This document shows positions 1 to 8,180 of a DNA stretch of 64,000 bases, in pieces. The DNA comes from JBBKWU01 sp037969035. Lineage in GTDB: Bacteria > Pseudomonadota > Alphaproteobacteria > Micavibrionales > Micavibrionaceae. The position numbers and the translations under genes were made by a program. Within the stretch, counting starts at the first letter, position 1; every line of letters begins with the position of its first letter. Below the pieces are notes generated by a model. It was not told where the DNA came from and did no database searches. It saw only the letters and a program-made list of their open reading frames with translations. The DNA is taken from NCBI GenBank assembly GCA_037969035.1, contig JBBKWU010000012.1:1-64000 (forward strand), read 5' to 3'.

Positions 1-73
1 TGCGCGAGATGGCGTTCCCAACTTTCAAGAACTTCGAACAGGAGGTTCGATTCCTCTCCCGTTAGGTCCACCA
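1..73 (+). tRNA. 3' end of a tRNA-like gene (tRNA or tmRNA), cut by the window edge
   Basis: A T-arm is visible: stem GGAGG at 41-45, loop TTCGATT at 46-52 and stem CCTCT at 53-57. The sequence then ends in TCCACCA at 67-73, as expected of an encoded CCA end. The distance from T-arm to CCA is about 5 nt longer than in a normal tRNA, and no convincing anticodon arm is found upstream. The TTCGAAC just before the T-arm resembles the linker that precedes the T-arm in tmRNA, so an ssrA 3' end, or a remnant of one at an integration site, is possible. The 5' part lies outside the window. Confidence 0.4.
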
Positions 74-102
74 TTTTTAAGCCGATAAAAATAAAAAAAT
101 AT

Positions 103-128
103 AATGGGAGAGATAAATGGGAGAGATA
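103..128 (+). repeat. 13-bp perfect tandem repeat carrying two ribosome-binding sites
   Basis: The unit AATGGGAGAGATA occurs twice, at 103-115 and 116-128. Each copy supplies a GGGAG Shine-Dalgarno core. The first core lies about 6 nt before the ATG at 117 and the second about 6 nt before the ATG at 132, so the next gene has two in-frame start sites five codons apart. Confidence 0.8.
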
Positions 129-131
129 TTT

Positions 132-440
132 ATGGCTAAAGCTCAATTTTTCTTGGCGAGTTGTGATCGTATGGGAGCAACTTTCGCCAAGCACAACTAT
201 ATTACTAGATCTTTTAATGCAAATGCGCGGATATTAAGTTGGACATCTCCTGCTTCTGGGCTTTTTTTGGTTAAAGCGACGGAAGAAACAAAGGCGACTG
301 ATATTAGCTCTGCCATTACATCTGCGGCAAATGTTGATGTTTTTGTTGCACCTGTTGATCTTCAAAGCTACAGCTTTTCTTTGATGGAAGGTCAGGGTGA
401 TAAAACCACAAAATGGATTGCACAGCATAAAAAATTATAA
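132..440 (+). CDS. Small protein of unknown function
   Basis: 102 residues from the ATG at 132 (starting MAKAQFF), preceded by GGGAGAG at a good distance. An alternative start at 117 would add five residues and also has a Shine-Dalgarno site. I recognise no family. The protein is mixed alpha/beta in character, has no clear signal peptide or membrane segment, and ends in a basic KKL. It is the first gene after the tRNA-like end and precedes the two small membrane-protein genes, from which it is separated by a probable promoter. It may be accessory cargo or a phage-derived gene, but nothing in the sequence proves this. Confidence 0.55.
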   Translation: MAKAQFFLASCDRMGATFAKHNYITRSFNANARILSWTSPASGLFLVKATEETKATDISSAITSAANVDVFVAPVDLQSYSFSLMEGQGDKTTKWIAQHKKL

Positions 441-467
441 GCCCCATAATTATTTTTACATAGCATA

Positions 468-496
468 TTGACGTATTGTTTTTTCACTGCTAAAAA
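468..496 (+). promoter_or_regulatory. Probable sigma-70 type promoter for the paralogous pair
   Basis: TTGACG at 468-473, a 17-nt spacer, then TAAAAA at 491-496. Transcription would start near 503, about 24 nt before the ATG at 527. Confidence 0.5.
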
Positions 497-526
497 ACAT
501 CCTTAAATATAAAAAGGATAAGTAAA

Positions 527-928
527 ATGAATAGTGAAACCATTGTAGACGCCATTAAAAATAAACCCGTAGTATCTTCCTTGTGTCTTGCTTTTGCACC
601 GGCGGTGAGTGTTTTGGGTCCGGATGTTATGAATTACAATGCGGCGATAGCGGCTTGTACGGCTATGACAGCTGTCGGTGCTATTAATCTTGTTCGTCAT
701 AAATCGGTTTTATCAAAGGCATTTTCTGCTGCAGCTGTTGCAGCTGGTGGTGTGTCAACGGCGGCTCTGTTGGATGGTATGAATTTCCCTGGTTGGGGTG
801 AATTTGCCGGATATATCGTGGGTGCCGTTGGTGCGAGTGCTGCAGGTGCGGCCAATGTTGCATCACATTTCACACGTGATGTAGGCGCGAAAATTGGTGT
901 TGTAAAACCCAATGACCCATCAGCGTAA
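527..928 (+). CDS. Small multi-spanning membrane protein, paralogue A
   Basis: 133 residues, rich in Ala, Gly and Val, with about three to four hydrophobic segments (roughly 15-35, 40-57, 63-82 and 90-112). An AAGGA site precedes the ATG. It is clearly related to the next gene: both contain GAINL followed by a basic R-x-K-S, then LSK-x-FSA, later AAN-x-ASH-x-TRD, and both end near KP-x-DPS. The two genes are 33 nt apart and probably co-transcribed. I do not recognise the family. The pattern of conserved residues outside the membrane segments suggests a real fold rather than chance hydrophobic ORFs. Function unknown. Confidence 0.7.
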   Translation: MNSETIVDAIKNKPVVSSLCLAFAPAVSVLGPDVMNYNAAIAACTAMTAVGAINLVRHKSVLSKAFSAAAVAAGGVSTAALLDGMNFPGWGEFAGYIVGAVGASAAGAANVASHFTRDVGAKIGVVKPNDPSA

Positions 929-961
929 TAAATAAATTCATTCATATAAGGACAATTCATA

Positions 962-1381
962 ATGAGTATTGATGACACGATCAGTAATGTTGTAATAAAA
1001 AAACCTACGGCTTCGGTTTTGACACTGGCGTTTTCTTCTGTGGGATTAGGCGCATTAGCAGTCGGAGCGGAAGGGGTGTTTATGACAACGGCACTTGCTT
1101 CACCGCTAACGTTAGCTGTGGCATCGACGATAGGTGCCATTAATCTGTTCCGTAATAAATCAGGTTTATCCAAAGTGTTTTCCGCAGTCTCTGTAGGGAC
1201 AGGAGTCGTAATGGCTGGAGCGTTGATGCAGGATAGCTCTGGCTGGGATTGGCTCGAACCTGTAATGAAGTGTTTGCCTGCAACGGCTGTAGCTAGTGCG
1301 GCAAATTTAGCCTCGCATTACACGCGTGATAGAAGCCTGTCGTTGAAGCTAACCAATAAGCCTGACGATCCATCCGTTTAA
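962..1381 (+). CDS. Small multi-spanning membrane protein, paralogue B
   Basis: 139 residues, preceded by AAGGACA. It has the same layout as its upstream paralogue: hydrophobic segments, the GAINLFRNKS block near residues 59-68, LSKVFSA shortly after, ASHYTRD near 115-121 and the KPDDPS tail. Identity is concentrated in these blocks, so the duplication is old rather than recent. It is the last gene of the small operon and faces the secreted-protein gene on the other strand, with only about 20 nt between the two stop codons. Function unknown. Confidence 0.7.
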   Translation: MSIDDTISNVVIKKPTASVLTLAFSSVGLGALAVGAEGVFMTTALASPLTLAVASTIGAINLFRNKSGLSKVFSAVSVGTGVVMAGALMQDSSGWDWLEPVMKCLPATAVASAANLASHYTRDRSLSLKLTNKPDDPSV

Positions 1382-1402
1382 CCATAAGGGGGTATTCTGG
1401 GG

Positions 1403-2602
1403 TTAAGGTGTTAATTTTGGCGTTGCGCTATTAGATGTTGCAGCGGGGGCAAGATCGATATTCATGGTTCTTAGTTTTTCCTGAAAATCAGACACATAAT
1501 GTTCTGCGATGTAGAGTATATTATCGGATAGGGTGTATATGATTTCCGGGTGATCGTTTCCTAACGCAGGCCAGCCGTTCTCTTCTATGTTAGCCTCGTA
1601 TTCATCTAATGTACTATAAGTATATATGCGAACAGTTTTTTCTTCGCCCAATAATTCATCCAGATCAGGATTGCTCAATATGTTTGCGCCATGATGTGCG
1701 CCATAGGAGATAATGCATTGAGGGCCATAAGATTTAATATTTTCAGCCAGTTTAGTATCATCAAGCCGAACACGTTGGAAATTATCTTTTGCGGCAGTGG
1801 CGGCATCAAAATATGTTCTGTATAGTGTCATATACTCATCACTACCTATGTAATTTTTTGCAGCGTTTATCACATCTTCAGGAATAGGGGTGGTTTCGTA
1901 ATGTTTACCTAGCTCTTCTGCTGTCATGTCTATATCAAATTCATCTATAATGAAGTCGTACACAAGTCCCATTTTACGCTCCGTAACAAGTTTAATAGCT
2001 TCACTTTTTGTTTTGTATGCTTCATAGACATCTTCATTTTGAGGGTCTGCAAAATGAAGGTTTATACCGCTTTCCATTATAGATTTTAATAGGTTTACAA
2101 AAGCCCTAGCATTATCGACAAAAGCTTGAACATCTTCTTCGGCGTTAGGGCCGTTGGCAAATGAAAAGCCTTTTTCTATCAGTAGGTGGTGGACATAGTC
2201 ATCAATTTCAATCTCACCATTTCCGAGTTGCTCAAGTTTTTCGTCTTGCATACTGGCAGGAGTTTCCGTGGCAATACAGTTTTGTTCGTTACGAACCGCG
2301 GCATTAAGAAAGTCTTTGTCGCCCATCAGAATTTCGTTGTAACCTAGAATGTGGTTCACATCACCTAATATTGTGTAAGGCGCAAGGTTGAGCATAATGT
2401 CATAAGCATTGCTTGTGTTTTCAGTTGTATAGGCGAGTGCTAATTGTCCAGGCAATCGTGTGTCTGCGCCACCGTTTTCGATTTCGGTATGTTTGGGGGC
2501 GTCATTCATTATAGATTGCTGTGCGACGGCAGGCGAAAATACATGTGTCATCGCCAATAGCGATGCGCCTGAAATGCGAGATATAAAATTTGATTTAGCC
2601 AT
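1403..2602 (-). CDS. Secreted protein, possible distant TraB/ChaN/erythromycin-esterase-like fold
   Basis: 399 residues from the ATG at 2602, chosen because GAGG lies 6-7 nt upstream; an ATG at 2614 would add four residues. A signal peptide is evident: basic start, hydrophobic core and AVAQ-type cleavage around residues 25-30. The mature part has an LGDVNH block, then ATETPA, later LHFADP, and a YGAHHGAN block. This order (Gly/His near the start, an acidic residue, then a G-x-H-H-G block) recalls the TIKI/TraB/ChaN superfamily of metal-dependent proteases and haem-binding proteins. That is inference; no close family is recognised. It stands alone and faces the small membrane-protein operon. 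Likely periplasmic. Confidence 0.6.
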   Translation of the reverse strand: MAKSNFISRISGASLLAMTHVFSPAVAQQSIMNDAPKHTEIENGGADTRLPGQLALAYTTENTSNAYDIMLNLAPYTILGDVNHILGYNEILMGDKDFLNAAVRNEQNCIATETPASMQDEKLEQLGNGEIEIDDYVHHLLIEKGFSFANGPNAEEDVQAFVDNARAFVNLLKSIMESGINLHFADPQNEDVYEAYKTKSEAIKLVTERKMGLVYDFIIDEFDIDMTAEELGKHYETTPIPEDVINAAKNYIGSDEYMTLYRTYFDAATAAKDNFQRVRLDDTKLAENIKSYGPQCIISYGAHHGANILSNPDLDELLGEEKTVRIYTYSTLDEYEANIEENGWPALGNDHPEIIYTLSDNILYIAEHYVSDFQEKLRTMNIDLAPAATSNSATPKLTP

Positions 2603-2769
2603 AACGAACCTCATTAGCTTTTTATTTTACGGAACAAAGGAGCTTTTTGCACTAAAATTCTGGATTTATTGGTGATTTGCGCACTGCACAACCAATGCTG
2701 TCTGGAAAAGCCGCTGCAAATCCTTTATATAAGTACATAACAAATAATATAAAAGGGCAGGTAACTGAT

Positions 2770-5700
2770 ATGGCACAAGCAGCACTCAAAGAAGACGAAC
2801 TCCGTGATGTATCGCTCAATGATAAATTCGAGCTACGCGATGGCATGGCCTTTATGTCTGGCTTGCAAGCGCTTTCCCGCATTCCGATCATTCAGCGCCT
2901 CAAAGATAAAGAGGCAGGCTTAAACACAGCAGGCTTTATTTCTGGATATCGCGGGTCGCCGCTTGGTTCGCTCGACCGTGAGATGTACCGCGCCAAACGT
3001 TACTATGATGAGCTTGATGTGAAGCTTATGCCCGGCGTGAACGAAGATTTAGCCGCGACCACAATTTGGGGCACGCAGCAAGTTGGCCTGCACCCTAACC
3101 CGAAAAAAGATGGAGTGTTTGGTATTTGGTACGGCAAAGCCCCCGGTGTTGACCGTAGTGGTGATGTGATCCGTCATGCCAATGCTTATGGCACCGCGCC
3201 ACAGGGTGGCGTTCTCGCGATTGTTGGTGATGACCATGGCTGTAAGTCTTCAACGCTGCCGTGTCAGTCTGACCACGTGCTTTACGCGTATCAAGTGCCA
3301 ACGCTATATCCTGCGAGCCTTCAGGAGTTTGTTGAATATGGTTTGCTTGGCATTGCGATGTCGCGTTACTCGGGCTGCTGGACAGCGATGAAGGTGACAA
3401 CAGTGACGGTGGAAACATCGGGTACAGTTGATCTATCACGCGAGAACCACGAAATTCAAATCCCTGACGAAACCGAATTCGAAATGCCACCGGGCGGCGT
3501 GCACATTCGCTTAAACGACCAACCGCGCGATGTGGATTGGCGTTTGCAGAACTACAAACTATTCGCGTGCCACGCCTTTGCGCGCAAAAACAAAATTGAC
3601 CGCATCATCATGGACAGCCCAAAACCGCGCATCGGTATTGTCACGGCGGGTAAATCCTATGATGACGTGCGTCAAGCCCTTATCGAACTAGGCATCACCG
3701 ACGACGTCGCCAAAGAAATGGGTTTGCGCCTTTATAAAATCGGTATGACATGGCCGATTGAGCCGAAAGGCTTAACCGAGTTTGCCGAAGGTCTAGAAGA
3801 AATTCTGGTCGTTGAGGAAAAGCGCGAGCTAATCGAATACCAACTCAAACAATATGTTTACAACTGGAAAGAGGGCCGTCGCCCGCCTGTGATCGTTGGT
3901 AAATATGATGAAAACCACAAACGCCTCTTGCCGATTGATGCTGATCATTCCGTGGGTATGGTCACGCGCGTTCTGGCGCAGCGTTTGTCAAAATATTACA
4001 AAAACGCGCAAGTTGAAAAAGCACTGACCTTCTATGCGGATTACGAAGACCGCGAAAAAGCGTACGTGCCGTCATCCGTGCGTCGTCCTTACTACTGCGC
4101 AGGTTGCCCGCACAACACCTCCACCAAAGTGCCTGAGGGCAGCTTTGGCATGGTCGGTATCGGCTGTCACTATATGGTACAGTGGATGGATAGAGATTCT
4201 GCGCTCTGCACACACATGGGCGGCGAAGGCATTCCATGGGTTGGTTCTGCGCCATATACCGAGCGCAAGCATATCTTTGCCAACCTCGGCGATGGTACAT
4301 ATTTCCACTCCGGCTCTCTGGCTATTCGTCAAGCTGTCGCGGGTAAGGTGAATATCACTTACAAAATCCTTTATAACGATGCCGTTGCCATGACTGGCGG
4401 ACAGCATGTTGACGGCGATCTGCCCGTTTACCGCGTGGCACAACAAGTCATGGCCGAAGGTGTTGCCAAATGCTGGATTGTCACCGAAAATCCAGAGCTT
4501 TACAAAGACCGCAAAGGCATACCTGCCGAAGTACCAGTACTCGCCCGTGAATGGCTGAACAAAGTCATGGCGGAATGCCGCGATACCGAAGGCACAACGG
4601 TCATTATTTACGACCAAACCTGTGCTGCGGAAAAACGCCGCCGCCGCAAGCGCAAGCAATACCCAGATCCCGCCAAGCGCGTCATCATCAACAAAGGCGT
4701 CTGCGAAGGCTGCGGTGATTGCAGCGTGCAGTCAAACTGCGTGGCGGTACAGCCTGTGGAAACTGAATATGGCCGCAAGCGCAAGATTAATCAGAGCCTT
4801 TGCAACAAGGACTTTTCTTGCCTTAAAGGCTTCTGCCCGTCATTTGTGACGGTCTATGGTGGTGAGCTTGTGAAGACAAAGGCCGAGAGTGCTGACGACG
4901 TGTTCGCAAGCCTCAAAGACCCGAACGTGCCAGAGCTTGGCACACATGCTTATAACATCATGATTTCTGGTATTGGCGGCACAGGCGTGTTGACGATTGG
5001 TGGTATCATGGGCATGGCTGCGCATTTGGAAGGCAAGCATTGCCGTAACCTCGACCAAACCGGCCTCGCGCAAAAAGGCGGCGAAGTGCTGTCTCACATC
5101 CGCTTGGCAGCAGATCAAGAAGAGCTCCGCACAGGTCACATCATCACGGGTGGCACAGATTTAATGCTCGCCTGTGATATCGTCGGCGCGGTCGGCAAGG
5201 TCGCGCATGAAACGCTCAACCCTGAACGCACAAAGGCGATTGTGAACACAAACAACACACCCGTTGCGGATTTCGTGACCAATAACGCGATTGATTTCCA
5301 CCAACAACAAATTCGCGATGCGCTCATCAATGCGACGATGAAAGGTGAGCAAGACTTTGTTCCTGCCACACAATATGCGCAAGCATTGCTTGGTGATGAG
5401 ATCGGCACAAACATCTTTATGCTCGGCTATGCGTGGCAAAAGGGGTTAATCCCATTAACGCGCGCCAGCCTTGAAAAGGCGATTGCCCTGAACGGTGTGG
5501 CGATTGAAATGAACATGAAGGCGTTTAATTACGGTCGTTTGGCCGCGCAAGAACCTGCAAAGGCGGCGGCGCTCGTGGAATCTGTGTCTGGTGAAAAAGA
5601 TGCGGCAATTTCTGAAACGTTGGAAGACGTGCTCGCAAAACGCAGCGCATATCTAACGGATTACCAAAACGATGCCTATGCCTTGCGTTACACCGACATG

Positions 5701-6357
5701 GTGGCGCGTGTGAAAGCGGCGGATTTATGTCATCCTGAGCAAAGCGAAGGATCTCGTGAACAGGCGAAAGATTCTTCGGTTACACCTCAGAATGACAGCA
5801 TTTCACTAACCGAAGCCGTTGCACGTTACTACCACAAATTGCTCGCCTATAAAGACGAGTACGAAGTGGCGCGCCTCTACACGAACGGTGATTTCATCAA
5901 AGATCTGAAAAAGCAGTTCACAGGCAATTACAAAATCGCCTTTAACTTAGCACCACCAATCATGGAAAAAGATGACCCCGCCACAGGCCGCCCGAAGAAA
6001 CGGGAATTTGGCCCTTGGATGATGCGCGGCTTTGGCATTTTGGCGAAAATGAAGGGGTTGCGCGGCACACCGTTCGATATCTTCGGCTATCACAAAGACC
6101 GCAAAGAAGAGCGTGCCTTAATCGCGGAATACGAATCCGACATCGAATTGGTGCTAAAAAACGTGAACGAGGACAATTACGAGCTCTGCGCTGAATTACT
6201 AGCCTTGCCCGACATGATCCGCGGCTACGGCCCCGTAAAAGCAGGCTTCCTAAAAACCGCCCGCGTAAAACGCAACATACTCCACACCAAAATCCAAACC
6301 CCACACGCAAACGGAAACGGCGATGGCGAGAGCGGAAAAGAGATGAAGGCGGCTTAG
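2770..6357 (+). CDS. Fused indolepyruvate:ferredoxin oxidoreductase (alpha-beta type)
   Basis: About 1195 residues from the ATG at 2770 (MAQAALKEDEL), which has AGG 8 nt upstream; the frame stays open back to 2677. The family oxidatively decarboxylates arylpyruvates from aromatic amino acids to aryl-acetyl-CoA, passing electrons to ferredoxin. Visible blocks are an N-terminal pyrimidine-type domain with GYRGSPLG, CAGCPHN near residue 443, a thiamine-diphosphate motif (GDGTYFHSG to NDAVAMTGG) near 507-540, a ferredoxin-like cluster CEGCGDC near 645, and the gamma-type domain GIGGTGVLTIGG near 735. The oddity is a roughly 70-bp palindromic repeat read in frame near residues 987-1010. Its stop overlaps that of the convergent downstream gene. 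Confidence 0.93.
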   Translation: MAQAALKEDELRDVSLNDKFELRDGMAFMSGLQALSRIPIIQRLKDKEAGLNTAGFISGYRGSPLGSLDREMYRAKRYYDELDVKLMPGVNEDLAATTIWGTQQVGLHPNPKKDGVFGIWYGKAPGVDRSGDVIRHANAYGTAPQGGVLAIVGDDHGCKSSTLPCQSDHVLYAYQVPTLYPASLQEFVEYGLLGIAMSRYSGCWTAMKVTTVTVETSGTVDLSRENHEIQIPDETEFEMPPGGVHIRLNDQPRDVDWRLQNYKLFACHAFARKNKIDRIIMDSPKPRIGIVTAGKSYDDVRQALIELGITDDVAKEMGLRLYKIGMTWPIEPKGLTEFAEGLEEILVVEEKRELIEYQLKQYVYNWKEGRRPPVIVGKYDENHKRLLPIDADHSVGMVTRVLAQRLSKYYKNAQVEKALTFYADYEDREKAYVPSSVRRPYYCAGCPHNTSTKVPEGSFGMVGIGCHYMVQWMDRDSALCTHMGGEGIPWVGSAPYTERKHIFANLGDGTYFHSGSLAIRQAVAGKVNITYKILYNDAVAMTGGQHVDGDLPVYRVAQQVMAEGVAKCWIVTENPELYKDRKGIPAEVPVLAREWLNKVMAECRDTEGTTVIIYDQTCAAEKRRRRKRKQYPDPAKRVIINKGVCEGCGDCSVQSNCVAVQPVETEYGRKRKINQSLCNKDFSCLKGFCPSFVTVYGGELVKTKAESADDVFASLKDPNVPELGTHAYNIMISGIGGTGVLTIGGIMGMAAHLEGKHCRNLDQTGLAQKGGEVLSHIRLAADQEELRTGHIITGGTDLMLACDIVGAVGKVAHETLNPERTKAIVNTNNTPVADFVTNNAIDFHQQQIRDALINATMKGEQDFVPATQYAQALLGDEIGTNIFMLGYAWQKGLIPLTRASLEKAIALNGVAIEMNMKAFNYGRLAAQEPAKAAALVESVSGEKDAAISETLEDVLAKRSAYLTDYQNDAYALRYTDMVARVKAADLCHPEQSEGSREQAKDSSVTPQNDSISLTEAVARYYHKLLAYKDEYEVARLYTNGDFIKDLKKQFTGNYKIAFNLAPPIMEKDDPATGRPKKREFGPWMMRGFGILAKMKGLRGTPFDIFGYHKDRKEERALIAEYESDIELVLKNVNEDNYELCAELLALPDMIRGYGPVKAGFLKTARVKRNILHTKIQTPHANGNGDGESGKEMKAA
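5728..5797. repeat. Palindromic repeat element inside the iorAB-type coding sequence
   Basis: The left arm at 5728-5739 reads TGTCATCCTGAG. The right arm at 5786-5797 is its reverse complement with one mismatch. Further in, GCGAAGGATCT (from 5744) pairs with AGATTCTTCG (from 5769), again with one mismatch. The element resembles the widespread TCCTGAGCGAAGCGAAGGATCT-type repeat of bacterial intergenic regions. Here it is translated as a short hydrophilic insert containing CHPEQSEGS. Confidence 0.8.
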
Positions 6358-6932
6358 TTTTTAATAAGAGCTATTTTTAAAATTCGGAAGTCGTATTTTA
6401 TGTCTGAATCTCTTAATTGGGTATAGGTCATTTCTAAAGGGATGTTCTGCCGTTGAGAGAATGTAGTACCACTTTGAAGCATTAAATCTATGCTTATCAG
6501 GCATTTTCCGTCAACTTGTCCTAATGAATAGGTGTTGTACTCGTTCATTTCACATGTTGTCGGTTTTTGAGTGATATTGACCTTGATTACGGTCAAATTT
6601 TCTTTCATAGGCTCTATTATCTTCAACTGATCTATAATTTTTAGATATTGCTGATAGGCTTCATCGCTATAAAAATATTGATGTGCGTCTTTTAATATCC
6701 GCTCGTAATCGTTAAAGCCCATAGTAAATAGCCCTTCAATTGAGCTTTTTAGGAATGCTTGTGTTGGCATTTGCCAATATTTTTCTAATTCATTTTGTTC
6801 GCGAATATCGTCAAGTTTAGTAACCGTCTGTTCAAGCCTCCCAATCTCTCTCGACTGCCCATAAACCACCCACCCCAAAATCAAGGTGAGGGCGCAACAG
6901 AAAGACAGAATGATGTAGCCGAGTTTATTCAT
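6354..6932 (-). CDS. Membrane-anchored protein, possibly DotI/IcmL (VirB8-fold) like
   Basis: 192 residues. One N-terminal membrane segment (about residues 5-24) is followed by a short coiled stretch and a periplasmic domain. The run from about residue 66 (ESSIEGLF, FNDYERIL, HQYFYSDEAYQQYL) followed by beta-like strands ending in LEMTYTQL recalls the DotI/IcmL/TraM family of type IVB secretion and conjugation systems, which has an NTF2/VirB8-like fold. No other secretion genes are nearby, so it would be an orphan. The resemblance is by pattern only. The gene converges on the oxidoreductase and the two stop codons share TTAG at 6354-6357. It is directly downstream of the thioesterase gene. 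Confidence 0.6.
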   Translation of the reverse strand: MNKLGYIILSFCCALTLILGWVVYGQSREIGRLEQTVTKLDDIREQNELEKYWQMPTQAFLKSSIEGLFTMGFNDYERILKDAHQYFYSDEAYQQYLKIIDQLKIIEPMKENLTVIKVNITQKPTTCEMNEYNTYSLGQVDGKCLISIDLMLQSGTTFSQRQNIPLEMTYTQLRDSDIKYDFRILKIALIKN

Positions 6933-7361
6933 CTATTTCCTCTTCGGTGTCACGGCGCAGGTTAGTTCGCATTTGGCGATTAGTTTGCCGTCATCGCGGG
7001 TGACGGGGATATCCCATACGTGTTTTGTGCGCCCAATATGCACAGGTTTTGCGATGGCGGTGACAAAACCGCTTGCGGCGGGGCGGATGTGGTTTGCCAT
7101 GATTTGCGAGCCGACGGCGTAGTTTTTCTCGAGATCCACGACCATTAATGACGCAAAACTCCCGACGCTTTCGGCTAAAACGCAGGTTGCGCCACCGTGC
7201 AGAATACCGTGAATTTGGTGCGTGCGCGGATCAACGGGCATGCGCGCCACCACATAGTCATCACCGATCTCGGTGAATTCGATGCCCGTGTGCTTGACGA
7301 TGCTTTCATGGGTGATGAACTTTAGGATTTCATCGAGGGTGTATGTTTTGTGCCAAATCAT
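6933..7361 (-). CDS. PaaI/YdiI-type hotdog-fold thioesterase
   Basis: 142 residues, the usual size for a single hotdog domain. The active-site region is clear: HQIHGILHGGA near residues 48-58, with the HGG and the following helix Glu (AESVGS). Members hydrolyse small acyl-CoA or aryl-CoA esters, for example hydroxyphenylacetyl-CoA or 1,4-dihydroxy-2-naphthoyl-CoA. The nearby indolepyruvate oxidoreductase makes aryl-acetyl-CoA, so a role in releasing such products is plausible but inferred. It begins 3 nt after the stop of the methyltransferase gene, so the two are surely in one operon. Confidence 0.85.
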   Translation of the reverse strand: MIWHKTYTLDEILKFITHESIVKHTGIEFTEIGDDYVVARMPVDPRTHQIHGILHGGATCVLAESVGSFASLMVVDLEKNYAVGSQIMANHIRPAASGFVTAIAKPVHIGRTKHVWDIPVTRDDGKLIAKCELTCAVTPKRK

Positions 7362-7364
7362 TAG

Positions 7365-8180
7365 TTACTCTCCATGTTGTATAGGGCGCTTGCGGCAGAT
7401 AACCTCATAAGGGCAGAGCGCGTCTGAATGAATTTGCCCGAGAAGGTTATCAAGTGCAACACCAAGTTTATCATCGCCGCTTTCTTTGAGGCGTGTCAGG
7501 CGGTCAATCGCGAAGGCGCGGCGGTTCTCGGTGTCTGTATCGATGATTTCAAAGCCTGCTTGGTTTAGGTGTCCGTGCAATTCATCGAGCGTGAGCAGAA
7601 AACTGCTCTCTTTTGTCTGCGCCCAAGGCAGAGGGTAGGCGAGAGGTTTATCACCAGCAACAAGGAAGGTGTCGTAAATCCCGAATGTGGCACCGTTTTT
7701 AAGCACACGCGCAGCCTCACTATAAAAGGCGGCTTTGTCCGCGATGTTCATTCCCACATGCATGGTGTAAGCCGCATCAAATTCAGCATTTTTGAAGGGT
7801 AAGCTTACCGCGCTCGCTGTGAGAAACTTTGTCTGCGTGCTTAGGTTTACGGCCTTACTCAGCGCAATGGCGGTTTGCTTATAGGGCGGCGTGAGATCAA
7901 TGCCCGTAACATGCGCACCGTATGTCGCCGCCGTGTAACGCGCAGGACCGCCAATGCCGCTGCCGATGTCCAAGATATTCATGCCCGCAGCAAAACCAAG
8001 GAGCGGAATGAAGTGGCGGGTGGCGTAAAACCCACCAACATGCATTTCATCAAAACGGCATAGATCATCGATTGTTAGGTTATCTGGATCAGCGGCGCGT
8101 GCGCGGGCTTGGGCGATAATGTTGGTCGCGTGGTTGCCGCGATGGCTGTAATGATCTGTGATTTTGGCGTTTATGCTCAT
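7365..8180 (-). CDS. Class I SAM-dependent methyltransferase
   Basis: 271 residues. Motif I is complete (LDIGSGIGGPARY, about residues 70-82), followed by an acidic VTGIDLTPP strand end and a FDAAYTMHV motif. The N-terminal helices and the GIGG-P pattern resemble the glycine/sarcosine/dimethylglycine and sterol-type small-molecule methyltransferases more than rRNA enzymes. Substrate unknown. It is the first gene of an operon with the hotdog thioesterase. Confidence 0.8.
   Translation of the reverse strand: MSINAKITDHYSHRGNHATNIIAQARARAADPDNLTIDDLCRFDEMHVGGFYATRHFIPLLGFAAGMNILDIGSGIGGPARYTAATYGAHVTGIDLTPPYKQTAIALSKAVNLSTQTKFLTASAVSLPFKNAEFDAAYTMHVGMNIADKAAFYSEAARVLKNGATFGIYDTFLVAGDKPLAYPLPWAQTKESSFLLTLDELHGHLNQAGFEIIDTDTENRRAFAIDRLTRLKESGDDKLGVALDNLLGQIHSDALCPYEVICRKRPIQHGE

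Noticed and set aside
1..73. Complete standard tRNA
   Set aside because: The acceptor distance is wrong by about 5 nt and no anticodon arm can be drawn; kept only as a partial tRNA-like end.
697..1173. 158-residue open frame opposite the two paralogues
   Set aside because: It spans both real genes and their gap in antisense; the paralogy supports the plus-strand frames instead.
4072..4659. 195-residue open frame opposite the oxidoreductase gene
   Set aside because: Lies wholly inside a conserved enzyme gene on the other strand and has no family features.
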